64,000 bases of DNA from the NCBI RefSeq assembly GCF_002394865.1, contig NZ_DGUZ01000017.1:186001-250000 (forward strand), given 5' to 3'. Source of the stretch: Fibrobacter sp. UBA4297 (lineage in GTDB: Bacteria > Fibrobacterota > Fibrobacteria > Fibrobacterales > Fibrobacteraceae). This document shows, one piece after another, positions 29,818-39,473 of this stretch (the first letter of the stretch is position 1; every line of letters starts with the position of its first letter). The notes under the pieces are model-generated. The model searched no databases. It was not told the DNA's origin and was given only the letters and a program-made list of their open reading frames with translations. Position numbers and translations under genes: made by a program.

Positions 29818-32808
29818 ATGATGATGTTTAAAATTGGTCAGCGCTACGTTAGCCAAGCCGAACCTACCCTGGGGCTTGGTATTGTATCTGAAGTTCAGGG
29901 CCGTACTGTTAAAATTTTGTTCCCGTCTATCGGTCAAGCTCGTATTTACAGGACCGATGAAGCTCCGATTGAACGTTTTGTTTTGCAAGTGGGTGAAACC
30001 GTCAAGAGCGAAAAGGGCGTCTCCTTTGTGGTAGACTCCGTTCGCGAAGATGCGGGTATCATGGTTTATGTCGGGCGAAATGGCAAAGAGATGAAGGAAT
30101 CCGAGCTGAGCTCGAAGATTTCGACCGCTCGACCGGCAGTGCTGTTTAAGGCCTTGGCCGATGACGAAGTTTGCTCGTCACGTGATTTTTTGCGTCATGA
30201 AGATGCGATGGAAATGTATTATAAGTGGATGTCTTCGCCGGTTCGCGGCATGATTGGCCCGCGTGTGAGCATGATCCCGCACCAGTATTACCTTTGCTAC
30301 CGCGCATGCTCTAGCTCTACGCTCCCGAGGCTTATGCTTTCGGACGAAGTGGGTTTGGGCAAGACTATTGAAGCGGGCATGATTTGGCATGCGCTCAAGT
30401 CGAGAGGCCGCATCCAGCGTACGCTCGTGATTGTCCCGGAAACGCTGAAGCACCAGTGGATGATTGAAATGAAGCGCCGTTTCAACCAGCTTTTTACGCT
30501 GGTGGACGAAGGCTACATCCGTGGCTTGTTTGTGGGTGTCGCAAAAGATGAAACGAAGCCCAATCCGTTCATGCAGAGTAACGACATCATTGTGTCCATC
30601 GACTTTTTGATGGCACAGCCTGCATTGATCGAAGACCTTTTGAAGACGAACTGGGATATGACCATCATTGATGAAGCCCACCATCTGGTGTGCGAGGATG
30701 GTTTTACGAGCCACGAGTACATGCTTGCAAATAGGGTGATTGGTCGCTCTAAGGGTGTTTTGCTTTTGACCGGTACGCCCTTGCAGCTCCATCCGGAATC
30801 GCAGTTCAACCGTCTCAAGATGCTCGACCCGGTGCGCTTTGCAGACTATAACGATTTTATCAAGGACCAGGAAGCTTACCTCAAGCTTGTGCGAGATTTA
30901 AATAAGCTCCCGACCGACCCGAACCACCACATGAGCTGGGACGACTTGTACGAATGTGTCCCGAAGAACTCGCAGATCCGTCCGTGGCTGGAACAGGAAA
31001 ATTCAAAATCCATGACCGCAGGCGAATGGATGCGCCGCATTGTCGATGGCATGGGTACGGGTTCTGTGGTGTTCCGCAATACGCGTAAGGGCGTGGGCGG
31101 ATTCCCGAAGCGTGTGCTCGATGAAATCCCGCTTGAACCGAATCCGGCTTACCGTGAAATGGTGGATGTCGCTGCCGACCGCGACTTGGAAGCATCGACC
31201 GACATTCAGGAAAATGGCCTCCTCTGCACGAGGTTCTCCGACGCATGGGCGATGGACGAACGCTTTGTGTGGCTTAAGGGGTTCCTCAAGGAATACAAGA
31301 ACGAAAAGGTTTTGCTGATTTGCGAATCCATTCAGGTCGTGCAGGCGCTTGAAACTTTGCTCCTCGAATTCTTGGGCGAAGGTGCGTTTGTGATGTTCCA
31401 CGAAGATATGAGCATCATGGCTCGTGACAAGGCTGCGGCAAACTTCAGCAAGCCCGATGGTGCAAACTTGCTCATCGCTTCTGAAATTGGTTCTGAAGGC
31501 CGTAACTTCCAGTTCTCGCATCACTTGGTCTTGTTCGACTTGCCTCTTGATGCAGCTCTCGTGGAACAGCGTATTGGTCGTTTGGACCGCATTGGTCAGG
31601 ACAAGGACATTATCATCCACGTGCCGTACGTGAAGGGCTCGGGCCAGGAAGTGATGTTCCGCTGGTACAACGAAGGTTTGAATTCGTTTGGCGCTCCGCT
31701 CATGAGCGGTGGTGAACTCTTCCTCAAGTACACGGAATCACTGATTGAAGCTTTGGCAACGCCGCGCGCTAGCCTTGAAAACTTTGTGAAGAACGTCATC
31801 CCGCAGGTCAAGAAAGACTGCGAACAGATGCGTAAGCATATCGAAAACGGTCGTGACCGCTTGCTGGAATTTAACTCCCGCAATCCTGAAAAGGCAAAGG
31901 AAATCACGGACGAAATTCGTGAACTTGATGCGGAACCGGAACTCAAGAATCTCGTGTTTGATTCTTTGATGAATCGCGGACTCGATGTGGAAAAGAGCTC
32001 TGTGCAGGATTGCTTCCTCATCACGATGGGACCGCAGGTTGAAGCGGGCTCTGTGCCGGGCATGCCTGATTTGGCAATGGCCGCTACTACTGCTGGCGGT
32101 GGTCGCGTGAATAGTCAGACGGATTTGTGTGGCGAAGGCGGTGGAGATTCCGATGGCGACGGTCGCGTGAGTGGTGGCACTTGCATGACGGTCACGTTCG
32201 ATCGCGATGTTGCCATGACGCATGACGATATCGAATTTATCAGCTTGGACCATCCGCTCGCTCAGGGCGTGTTCGATTACGAAACGAGCTTTGGCCGTGG
32301 AACGGTTTCTTGCGCGATTTGGCCGAACTCCGGTTTGCGCGGACTCATGATGCAGTACAACTTTGCTGTGGAACTCCCAGTGTCCGAAGAATGGGGCTGC
32401 GCCGATATCGCTGGGCCGAAGTATTTCAAGGTGCTCGTGAATGCGAAGGGCGAAAACATGTCTGAACATTTCGATGCGCTTTCGAATGCGGCGCTCAAGG
32501 ATGTGGGCGTTCCGCAGGGCAATGCGGCTGTCGATATGACGCTTCGTTACTTTGCTAAGGATGGCCTTGCGAAGGCTCGCTTGATTGTTTCTGAACAGGC
32601 GAAGAAGTATGCCGAAGAAGCGGCAAATGCCGTGGAAGCCCGTTCGGAACAGGAATACCAGCGCATGAATCATTTGCTCTCGATGCGTGGCAAGGCGGGT
32701 ACGAGCGAAGCTTTGAAGCAGCTCCGCAAGAATGTACAGGAACGCAAGAAGATTGTGGCTAACCCGCAACTCCGCCTCGATGCCATTCGCTTGGTGGTGT
32801 GTAAGTAG
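29818..32808 (+). CDS. rapA: RNA polymerase-associated SWI2/SNF2 protein RapA
   Basis: 996 residues (E. coli RapA is 968). The N-terminal KOW/Tudor-like domains align well (GQRYVSQAEPTLGLG, ILFPSIGQARIY). Helicase motifs: SDEVGLGKTIEAGM, IIDEAHHLV, LTGTPLQLHPESQFNRL, and in lobe 2 ASEIGSEGRNFQ and QRIGRLDRIGQ. The C-terminal domain has TVTFDRDVAM and ends LRLDAIRLVVCK. RapA recycles stalled RNA polymerase. A Gly/Ala-rich insertion of about 50 residues (about 755-800) precedes the C-terminal domain. ATG codons at 29818, 29821 and 29824 are all possible starts. Confidence 0.93.
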   Translation: MMMFKIGQRYVSQAEPTLGLGIVSEVQGRTVKILFPSIGQARIYRTDEAPIERFVLQVGETVKSEKGVSFVVDSVREDAGIMVYVGRNGKEMKESELSSKISTARPAVLFKALADDEVCSSRDFLRHEDAMEMYYKWMSSPVRGMIGPRVSMIPHQYYLCYRACSSSTLPRLMLSDEVGLGKTIEAGMIWHALKSRGRIQRTLVIVPETLKHQWMIEMKRRFNQLFTLVDEGYIRGLFVGVAKDETKPNPFMQSNDIIVSIDFLMAQPALIEDLLKTNWDMTIIDEAHHLVCEDGFTSHEYMLANRVIGRSKGVLLLTGTPLQLHPESQFNRLKMLDPVRFADYNDFIKDQEAYLKLVRDLNKLPTDPNHHMSWDDLYECVPKNSQIRPWLEQENSKSMTAGEWMRRIVDGMGTGSVVFRNTRKGVGGFPKRVLDEIPLEPNPAYREMVDVAADRDLEASTDIQENGLLCTRFSDAWAMDERFVWLKGFLKEYKNEKVLLICESIQVVQALETLLLEFLGEGAFVMFHEDMSIMARDKAAANFSKPDGANLLIASEIGSEGRNFQFSHHLVLFDLPLDAALVEQRIGRLDRIGQDKDIIIHVPYVKGSGQEVMFRWYNEGLNSFGAPLMSGGELFLKYTESLIEALATPRASLENFVKNVIPQVKKDCEQMRKHIENGRDRLLEFNSRNPEKAKEITDEIRELDAEPELKNLVFDSLMNRGLDVEKSSVQDCFLITMGPQVEAGSVPGMPDLAMAATTAGGGRVNSQTDLCGEGGGDSDGDGRVSGGTCMTVTFDRDVAMTHDDIEFISLDHPLAQGVFDYETSFGRGTVSCAIWPNSGLRGLMMQYNFAVELPVSEEWGCADIAGPKYFKVLVNAKGENMSEHFDALSNAALKDVGVPQGNAAVDMTLRYFAKDGLAKARLIVSEQAKKYAEEAANAVEARSEQEYQRMNHLLSMRGKAGTSEALKQLRKNVQERKKIVANPQLRLDAIRLVVCK

Positions 32809-32852
32809 ACGAAAGAACGCCCACAGAAGTGGGCTACAGACGAGAGACGAAA

Positions 32853-33019
32853 GAGTATGCAGTGGTTAGTAAACAGAAATGAAAATAATGCTGTCATTCC
32901 CGACTTGATCGGGAATCTCCATTTTCTCCTTCGAAAGAAGGAGGTGCCCGCTCAGAGGCGGGCATGACATCAAAGGAAAATTGCTAACTAATAACTATTG
33001 ACTAATAACTAACGACTGA
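32853..33019. repeat. Composite intergenic repeat: TAGTAA arms around a REP pair
   Basis: Outer arms GCAGTGGTTAGTAAACAG (about 32858) and CTAATAACTATTGACTAATA (about 32988-33010) flank the REP pair TCATTCCCGA...TCGGGAATCTCC and GAGGTGCCCGC...GCGGGCATGACA (32893-32968). It shows two repeat families nested in one gap between rapA and proB. Confidence 0.7.
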
Positions 33020-33022
33020 AAA

Positions 33023-34162
33023 ATGAGTGAATTAAGAAAGAACATTTTAGATGAAGCTCGCCGCGTGGTGGTGAAGATTGGTTCTCGCATTCTCGTGGAT
33101 TCCGAGCGTGGTGGCGTTCGTACGCGTTACATCCAGAAGCTCGCAGATTCCGTGGCTCGTTTGATGGATGCAGGCAAGGAAGTCGTCATTGTCACGAGTG
33201 GTGCTGTGGGCACTGGCATGGCAGAACTTGGCTACAAGCAGAAGCCGACTGTGCTTGCCGAAAAGCAGGCTTGCGCTGCCGTGGGTCAGATTGACCTTAT
33301 GTACGCTTATCGCGAAATGTTCCGCTGGGTGCAACTCTCCGTCGGTCAGATTCTCTTGTCTGCAGAAGACTTCCGTGACCGTGCACGTTACAAGAATTTG
33401 CAAAACACCATCAAGGCCATGCTTGCCAAAAAGATTGTTCCGATTATTAACGAGAACGACTCTTTGGCCGTTGCTGAAATCAAGGTGGGCGATAACGACA
33501 AGCTCTCAAGCGATGTGGCGCTGTTCCTTGATGCTGACTTGCTCCTCATCTTTACGGATGAAGATGGCTTGTTCGATGACAATCCGAAGAAGAATCCGAA
33601 CGCTCGCTTGTTGAACTTTGTTCCTGAAATCACGCCTGCGATTTTGGCACTTGCCGGAAAGCCCGGTGAGGCTGGTTCCGCTGTCAGTACTGGCGGCATG
33701 CGGAGCAAGCTCGAAGCCATTCGCAATGTGACGAAGAGTGGCGCGAATGCATTCCTCGCAAACGGTATGAAGGTCCTCCCGCATCAGGTGTTCTTTGAAA
33801 ACGCAAATGGTACTTTGTTCGCAGGTTCCAAGAAAAAGCTTAATAGCCGTCAGCGCTGGTTGAGCTTTATCACAACGCCGCGTGGAAGCGTGATTGTCGA
33901 TGAAGGCGGCGTGAAGGCTTTGCGTGAAAATCATTCGAGCTTGTTGCCGGTGGGTGTTGTTGCCGTACAGAAGCATTTTGACAAGGGCGACTTGATTGAA
34001 GTCCAGGATGAAAAGAAGAATCCTGTGGCTCGCGGTGTCGCTGGTTTTGATAGCGAAACGCTCAAGCTTGTGCTCCGTAAGAAGACTGCCCAGGTGCATG
34101 AAATCTTGGGCAAGAACGTTCCTGATGAACTTATCCACAAGAACGACTTGGTTGTATTCTAA
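33023..34162 (+). CDS. proB: Glutamate 5-kinase
   Basis: 379 residues, with kinase and PUA domains. It phosphorylates glutamate in proline synthesis. Seen: VVKIGSRILVD, VTSGAVGTGMAELG, INENDSLAVAEIKVGDND, STGGMRSKLEA, and the C-terminal PUA domain (about 285-365: GSVIVDEGGVKALRENHSSLL). No proA is adjacent; proC lies at 59080. The ATG has no clear Shine-Dalgarno, and the repeat element reaches almost to it. Confidence 0.95.
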   Translation: MSELRKNILDEARRVVVKIGSRILVDSERGGVRTRYIQKLADSVARLMDAGKEVVIVTSGAVGTGMAELGYKQKPTVLAEKQACAAVGQIDLMYAYREMFRWVQLSVGQILLSAEDFRDRARYKNLQNTIKAMLAKKIVPIINENDSLAVAEIKVGDNDKLSSDVALFLDADLLLIFTDEDGLFDDNPKKNPNARLLNFVPEITPAILALAGKPGEAGSAVSTGGMRSKLEAIRNVTKSGANAFLANGMKVLPHQVFFENANGTLFAGSKKKLNSRQRWLSFITTPRGSVIVDEGGVKALRENHSSLLPVGVVAVQKHFDKGDLIEVQDEKKNPVARGVAGFDSETLKLVLRKKTAQVHEILGKNVPDELIHKNDLVVF

Positions 34163-34203
34163 CTAGGTGACTTTAGACCGCTTTAGACAAAAGGATCAAA
34201 CGT

Positions 34204-34908
34204 ATGGCTGAAGATCAGAATGTCGAAGAACTGGCCGAAGAATCGGCGGAACTCCCGAAAGTTGAAAGTAGGGAAGACCTGGCTCGCATTATACAGGCGC
34301 TTGTGTTTGCGTCTCCGGATGTCGTGACGCTCAAGAAGCTTCGCGAAATTCTCGGCGACTTCTTGGATGCTCGTTCTGTGGCGGATGCGCTCATTACCGC
34401 GAACGATTCTTTGAACAAGATTCAGTCTCCGTTTGAAATTGTGGAACAGGCGGGCGGTTACCGCTTTAGAACACGTGCAAAGTATTATCCGTGGGTGCGC
34501 AAGCTCTTCCCGGAAGCAAATGCAAGGCGCCTTTCGCAGGCGGCTCTTGAAACGCTTGCCGTGATTGCTTACCAGCAGCCGATTACCAAGGCCGCGATTG
34601 AACAGGTGCGTGGCGTTTCGTCTGCGGATGGTCCGATCCGTAACTTGCTTGACAAAGGCTTTATTACTTTGGGCGCAAGAGCTGAAACGGTCGGTAACCC
34701 CTATACTTACGTGACTACGCAGGAATTTTTGAAATACTTTGGTATCAATCGCATTCCTGAAGATTTGCCGCGTTTGCGTGAATTCAGTGAACTTTTGGAA
34801 GCGGGCGCTTTGGTGCCGCAATATGCAAAGCCGGAAAATGCTCCGGAAGAACCGACTCCGCTCGAAGAATCGACTGACCAGATTGAATTGTCTATGGGAG
34901 ATGCTTAA
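34204..34908 (+). CDS. scpB: Segregation and condensation protein B
   Basis: 234 residues with AAGGA upstream. Two winged helices: about 20-95 (IIQALVFASPDVVTLKKL, EQAGGYRFRT) and about 100-180 (SQAALETLAVIAYQQPITKAAIE, GVSSADGPIRNLLDKGFI). ScpB dimers bind ScpA and SMC to form the bacterial condensin. The acidic tail (about 190-234) is probably disordered. No scpA is adjacent. Its TAA overlaps the mutS ATG by one base. Confidence 0.92.
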   Translation: MAEDQNVEELAEESAELPKVESREDLARIIQALVFASPDVVTLKKLREILGDFLDARSVADALITANDSLNKIQSPFEIVEQAGGYRFRTRAKYYPWVRKLFPEANARRLSQAALETLAVIAYQQPITKAAIEQVRGVSSADGPIRNLLDKGFITLGARAETVGNPYTYVTTQEFLKYFGINRIPEDLPRLREFSELLEAGALVPQYAKPENAPEEPTPLEESTDQIELSMGDA

Positions 34909-37547
34909 TGGCCGTTACTCCGTTGATGCAGCAATATTACGAAATCAAGAAAGAAAATCCTGGCTGCATTTTGTTTTTCCGCATGGGCGACTTCTTTGAA
35001 CTTTTTGAAGATGACGCTGTAATCGCCTCGAAAATTTTAGGTTTAACGCTCACGAGCCGCAATAACGGCGCTTCCGGTGCAACGCCTTTGTGCGGGTTCC
35101 CGCACCACGCTGCTGAACGCTATGTGCCCAAGATGGTGGCGGCTGGCTACCGTATCGCCATTTGCGAACAAGTCGAAGACCCGAAACTTGCAAAGGGCAT
35201 TGTCAAGCGCGACATTGTTGAAATCATCAGCGCTGGCACGGCGATGAACGAAGAAAACCTCAATGCGAAAGAGGCAAACTACCTTTGCGCTTATGTGCCT
35301 GCGACAAGCGATGATGGCAAGGGCGGAAACGGGGACGTAGCTGCTTTTGCGATTGCCGATGTGACAACGGGTTACTTGGCCACGTGCCGTAGCAGTGTGC
35401 AGGCTTTCGAATGCGAATTCAGCCGCCGCATGCCCAAGGAAATCGTGATTCCCGAAGGAACGACAATCCCTGCTGCCATTATGGACTTGATCAAGGCCGA
35501 AAACGTTCTGGTCACGGAACTTCCTGCTATTTTGTTTGCAGAAGACCAAGCGAAGGATGTGCTCTTTACGCACTTCAAGGTCGAAGCGCTTGATGGCCTT
35601 GGCTTGGATGGTCGCGTTTTTGAAACGTCAGTGACGGGTGCGTTGCTCCAGTATTTGATTAACCAGAAAAAGTCCGAATTGTCGCACTTTACGACGCTCG
35701 AAATTTTGAATCTGGACGATTACATGACGCTCGACCCGAGCACGCTCCGCAATTTGGAACTCGTGCGTCCGCTGAATGCTGACGATTATTCCAGCACGCT
35801 TTGCTCGGTGCTCGATTTTACGGTGACGGCGATGGGGGGGCGTACGCTCAAGGACTGGGTGAGCCATCCGTTGATTGCTGTGGACCGCATCCGCGAACGC
35901 GAAGAAGCGGTGGGCGAACTTGTCCAGAATCCTGTGGCGCTTGACGAACTCAAGGAATCGCTCACGTCGATTCTCGATATGGAGCGCTTGATGGGCCGTG
36001 TGGGTTCCGGTCGTGCAAATGCGCGTGACCTCGCGGGAATGGGACGTTCTCTTTCGCAGGCATCAAAGGTCGCTGACGTTTTGGAAGGCTTGCATGCGCC
36101 GCTTTTTGAAGGTCTACGCGAAACGTTGAATGCAGCAAAGGGCCGTGGCGAAGACTTGCTCAAGTACTTCAATGATGACTTGCCGATGACCGTGCGCGAA
36201 GGCGGTATGATTCGCCCGGGGGCAAGTGCTGAACTTGATGCGATGAACGAAGACATCAAGGAACGCCGCGAATGGATTGCTTCCTTGGAAGGTCGCGAAC
36301 GCGAACGCCTTGGAATCCCGTCATTGAAAGTCGGTTACAACCGCGTGTTCGGTTATTACATCGAAATCACGAAGGCGCAGATGGCAAAGGCCACGCAGCC
36401 GATTCCGGATGAGTATATCCGCAAGCAGACAACGGTGAATGGCGAACGCTATATCACGCCGGAAATGAAGGAATGCGAATCCGTCATCAGCAACGCCGAA
36501 GTCAACATCCATGCGTTGGAATACAAGATTTTCTGCGAACTTCGCGAACGCGTGAACAGCTGGCGCGCCGAACTCCAGGGCATTGCCGATGCAATTGCTC
36601 GAGTCGATAGTTTGTATAGCTTTGCCCGTGCGGCCCGCAAGTACAATTACGTTTGCCCGGAAGTTTTTGAAGGGACGGGTATTGAAATTCGCGGCGGTTT
36701 CCATCCGGTGATTGTCGCGGTGAACCCTGATTTGAACTTTATCCCGAACGACGTGACGCTCTCGCCGGATGGTACGCGACTGATGCTCATTACAGGCCCG
36801 AACATGGCCGGTAAATCGACGTACTTGCGCCAGACTGGGCTTATTGTGCTCATGGCGCAGATTGGCTGCTTTGTGCCTGCCGAAAGTGCTCGCATTGGCG
36901 TAGTGGACCGCATCTTTACGCGTGTGGGCGCGAGTGACCGCTTGAGCCGTGGCCTCAGTACGTTCATGGTCGAAATGATTGAAACGGCGAACATCCTCCG
37001 CAATGCGACGCCGCATAGCCTTGTGCTGCTCGATGAAATCGGTCGCGGTACGAGCACGTTTGACGGCCTCTCGATTGCGTGGGCAATTGTCGAGACGCTC
37101 CACAGCGAGCCCGCTCGCATGGCGCTTACGCTGTTTGCAACGCACTATCACGAATTGACGGGGCTTGTGGATTCGCTGGAGCATGCCGGAAACTTCCAGG
37201 TCGCCGTGCAGGAAAAGGGCGACAAGCTCACGTTCTTGCACAAGATTCTCGAAGGCGCTTGCGATTCGAGCTATGGCATTCACGTGGCTGAGATGGCGGG
37301 GCTCCCACCTAACGTGGTGCGCCGAGCTCGCAAGATTTTGCTCCGTTTGGAAAAGCAGAAGATTGACCCGAGCGACGAGGCGCAAAACAAGAAAATCAAG
37401 GCGCAGCCGCAGATGGACTTGTTTGCACCGCCAGACGAAAACACGCTCTTGCTCAAGGATGAAATTCGCAGGCTCAAGCCCGAGGAAATGACCCCGATGC
37501 AAGCGCTGCAGCGCCTCATGGACCTGAAGGAAAATTACGGGAAATAG
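34908..37547 (+). CDS. mutS: DNA mismatch repair protein MutS
   Basis: 879 residues. The mismatch-reading loop is FFRMGDFFELF, i.e. the Phe-x-Glu motif close to the N-terminus. The ATPase domain has GPNMAGKSTYLRQTG (Walker A), DEIGRGTSTFDGLSIAWA (Walker B and signature) and ATHYHELTGL. The C-terminal region includes MQALQRLMDLKE-like helices for dimer/tetramer contacts. It is translationally coupled to scpB. mutL is not in the window. Confidence 0.97.
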   Translation: MAVTPLMQQYYEIKKENPGCILFFRMGDFFELFEDDAVIASKILGLTLTSRNNGASGATPLCGFPHHAAERYVPKMVAAGYRIAICEQVEDPKLAKGIVKRDIVEIISAGTAMNEENLNAKEANYLCAYVPATSDDGKGGNGDVAAFAIADVTTGYLATCRSSVQAFECEFSRRMPKEIVIPEGTTIPAAIMDLIKAENVLVTELPAILFAEDQAKDVLFTHFKVEALDGLGLDGRVFETSVTGALLQYLINQKKSELSHFTTLEILNLDDYMTLDPSTLRNLELVRPLNADDYSSTLCSVLDFTVTAMGGRTLKDWVSHPLIAVDRIREREEAVGELVQNPVALDELKESLTSILDMERLMGRVGSGRANARDLAGMGRSLSQASKVADVLEGLHAPLFEGLRETLNAAKGRGEDLLKYFNDDLPMTVREGGMIRPGASAELDAMNEDIKERREWIASLEGRERERLGIPSLKVGYNRVFGYYIEITKAQMAKATQPIPDEYIRKQTTVNGERYITPEMKECESVISNAEVNIHALEYKIFCELRERVNSWRAELQGIADAIARVDSLYSFARAARKYNYVCPEVFEGTGIEIRGGFHPVIVAVNPDLNFIPNDVTLSPDGTRLMLITGPNMAGKSTYLRQTGLIVLMAQIGCFVPAESARIGVVDRIFTRVGASDRLSRGLSTFMVEMIETANILRNATPHSLVLLDEIGRGTSTFDGLSIAWAIVETLHSEPARMALTLFATHYHELTGLVDSLEHAGNFQVAVQEKGDKLTFLHKILEGACDSSYGIHVAEMAGLPPNVVRRARKILLRLEKQKIDPSDEAQNKKIKAQPQMDLFAPPDENTLLLKDEIRRLKPEEMTPMQALQRLMDLKENYGK

Positions 37548-37549
37548 AA

Positions 37550-37667
37550 TAGGTTTTAGGTAATAGGTGTTAGGTATTAGGTTTATAAAAGTGGCTTCGC
37601 CGACCTTTGCCTAACAAAATTGCTAATTATTACCTACAACCTATAGCCTACCACCTAACTCCTAACA
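37550..37667. repeat. TAGGTATTAGG / CCTACAACCTA long imperfect palindrome
   Basis: Left arm of TAGGTAATAGG-type words and right arm of CCTACAACCTATAG-type words are complementary over about 30 nt each and flank a core with GTGGCTTCGCCGAC. A close relative lies at 52462-52619. It reaches the ATG of the next gene. Confidence 0.7.
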
Positions 37668-38171
37668 ATGATCGATTTCGCGGCTTTAATGAACTTTGCT
37701 TTTGAGAATCGGCTCTACGAGTCCGAGGTTCATGGCATTGAGCATTGGCATCAGGTGGAGTACAATGGGCTCCTCTTGGCGAAAAAGACTGGCGCCGACA
37801 TTGATGTGGTGCGCTTGTTTGCGATTTTCCACGACTCGCAGCGTTTGGATGATGCATACGACCGTGAACATGGTGCACGCGGCGCAGAATTTGCAAAGCG
37901 TTGCCGTGAGGAAAAGCTTTTTGAATTGGACGATGAGCGCTTTGGCTGGCTCTATGATGCGTGCCGCTTCCACACGATTCAGCCGCGTACGGGAATTGTT
38001 ACGATAGACACTTGCTTTGATGCAGACCGCTTGGATTTGGGCCGTGTCGGGTTTCCGCTGGATCCCAAGAAAATGGCGACGGAATGGGGTGCAAAAATAG
38101 CCCAGAAGTCGCTGACTTCGGGCTATTCCGTATTCCACATGCGCGAGTGGATCCGCTCACTTGTGTTGTGA
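37668..38171 (+). CDS. HD-superfamily hydrolase-like protein
   Basis: 167 residues. Motifs HGIEHWHQVE, FAIFHDSQRLDDAYDREHGARGA, ACRFHT and CFDADRLDLGRVG give the spaced His, His-Asp, His and Asp ligands of an HD-type metal centre, as in small phosphohydrolases. There is no signal peptide. The substrate (nucleotide or other phosphoester) is unknown. It follows mutS after a repeat-filled gap and may or may not be co-transcribed. No Shine-Dalgarno is evident because the repeat abuts the ATG. Confidence 0.75.
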   Translation: MIDFAALMNFAFENRLYESEVHGIEHWHQVEYNGLLLAKKTGADIDVVRLFAIFHDSQRLDDAYDREHGARGAEFAKRCREEKLFELDDERFGWLYDACRFHTIQPRTGIVTIDTCFDADRLDLGRVGFPLDPKKMATEWGAKIAQKSLTSGYSVFHMREWIRSLVL

Positions 38172-38268
38172 TGTTATTCTTGCGATTTTAGTCATCCTCG
38201 CGACTTGTGCTGTTTGCACTGAGCCATGTTGAAGAGTGCATGCTGAAGTAAGGCTAGGTTTCATTGAT

Positions 38269-39282
38269 TTATGGTTTCAATGCAAGAAGATCTTTTTCGG
38301 GAACATTCAGCTTTTTTGACACTCTCTGAACCCAAAGCTTAAACATCTTCTCGCTATTTTTGCGACCTTTTTCAATTCCTTTTTCAATCCCTTTTTTGAT
38401 CCCTTTTTCGATTCCTTCTTCGATTCCTTTTTTGAGCCCCTCTTCAAGTCCTTTTTTCATACCTTTCCGGAGACCCGCCGCTTTGGCTTTTCTTTCTGCA
38501 TCGGCGATGCTGACAAAGCCCATGCGTTCTCCAATGCTTCTGAATGCCATAATCATCTCCTTGATTAAAGTTTTATCAACATACCACTTCAAATATAATT
38601 CAATTTTTTTGACGAGAGTAGCCCTCGCGTTGTTGTCCAGTTTGTCGAGCAATTCCTTGATAATTTTGCCGGCGCTCTTGAGTCCATCAGGATCGTAGGC
38701 GTGTTTCATCACAAGAAGCCCGATGGCTGCTACAGGATTGTTCGAACCGCTGCAATCAGAATCAAGAATGTTTGCAAGGCTTACCATGACGCATTCAAAT
38801 GGAAGATCTTTTCCGTTGAATTGTTCATACCCTTTTTTCTTGAATTCTTCAACGGGGTTCCAGTGAGATTTTCCGTTGTAGATGATAATTGCTTTTGTCG
38901 GGAGCCATTTGAAGTCGGAATTACTTTTGTTCACCATCACTTCAAAAACATAGTGATAAATTTGCGAGAGCGTGTCGTTTTCTCTGACAGACTTGTGTTC
39001 GAGTAATATGCCAACGAATGCGTCTGGCCCTCCTTTAAGCGACTTTGCTTTGAAGGCGAGATCGGCTTCGCCTCGTTCGCCAACGGTGCTGAAACTTTCA
39101 GGAATGGGTTCGAGGCTTTCCATATTGACGTTCGAAAGCATTTTGCGGAGTGCTGGAGTCCGGCGTTGAGCGAGTTGTAAAAGTGCTTTTGTGTTTTGTG
39201 GAATGGAGTAGATGTATTTAAAGAAGGAATCGTGCTTACGTTTTGACGCTTTTTTTTCTTTTTCCATGAAATCACTTTTCAT
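38269..39282 (-). CDS. Rpn/PD-(D/E)XK family recombination-promoting nuclease-like protein
   Basis: 337 residues. The N-terminal half has KHDSFFKYIYSIP, GERGEADLAF and FVGILLEHKS, matching the PD-(D/E)XK core of the Rpn (transposase_31) family, with EADLAF and LLEHKS as probable acidic and Glu-x-Lys positions. The C-terminal region holds a striking GIEKGIKKGIEKG-type heptad-like repeat (about 272-305), common in this family and probably helical. Rpn proteins nick DNA and promote RecA-independent exchange, and are multicopy in Fibrobacter and Bacteroides relatives. A perfect inverted repeat overlaps the start codon. Confidence 0.8.
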   Translation of the reverse strand: MKSDFMEKEKKASKRKHDSFFKYIYSIPQNTKALLQLAQRRTPALRKMLSNVNMESLEPIPESFSTVGERGEADLAFKAKSLKGGPDAFVGILLEHKSVRENDTLSQIYHYVFEVMVNKSNSDFKWLPTKAIIIYNGKSHWNPVEEFKKKGYEQFNGKDLPFECVMVSLANILDSDCSGSNNPVAAIGLLVMKHAYDPDGLKSAGKIIKELLDKLDNNARATLVKKIELYLKWYVDKTLIKEMIMAFRSIGERMGFVSIADAERKAKAAGLRKGMKKGLEEGLKKGIEEGIEKGIKKGIEKGIEKGRKNSEKMFKLWVQRVSKKLNVPEKDLLALKP

Positions 39283-39300
39283 CGAGTTCAGTAACTCGAT
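39281..39300 (-). promoter_or_regulatory. Inverted repeat overlapping the start of the Rpn-like gene
   Basis: ATCGAGTT, CAGT, AACTCGAT: a perfect 8-bp stem whose downstream arm includes the first two bases of the ATG. On mRNA it could mask the start; as DNA it could be an operator. Confidence 0.45.
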
Positions 39301-39413
39301 TTTTGTTCATATAGCAAACGATATAATAAAGGATATAGAAAAAGATATAGAAAAGCCTAGCTCGTTGGAACTAGTTAATTGTAATCTATAAAACTGTACT
39401 GAAAAAAGCAAGA

Positions 39414-39455
39414 GGTCTTTTGGCGCCCGGTTTTGTGGCTAGGAGACAAAAGACC
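39414..39455 (-). terminator. Candidate terminator of the RidA gene
   Basis: Perfect 9-bp stem GGTCTTTTG / CAAAAGACC with a 24-nt loop; on the minus strand CTCTTGCTTTTTTC follows. The long loop and the gap before the T run make it less certain. Confidence 0.5.
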
Positions 39456-39473
39456 AATGAGATGAACAACTAA

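Noticed and set aside
31738..32769. 343-residue open frame opposite rapA
   Set aside because: Antisense shadow caused by biased codon use in rapA.
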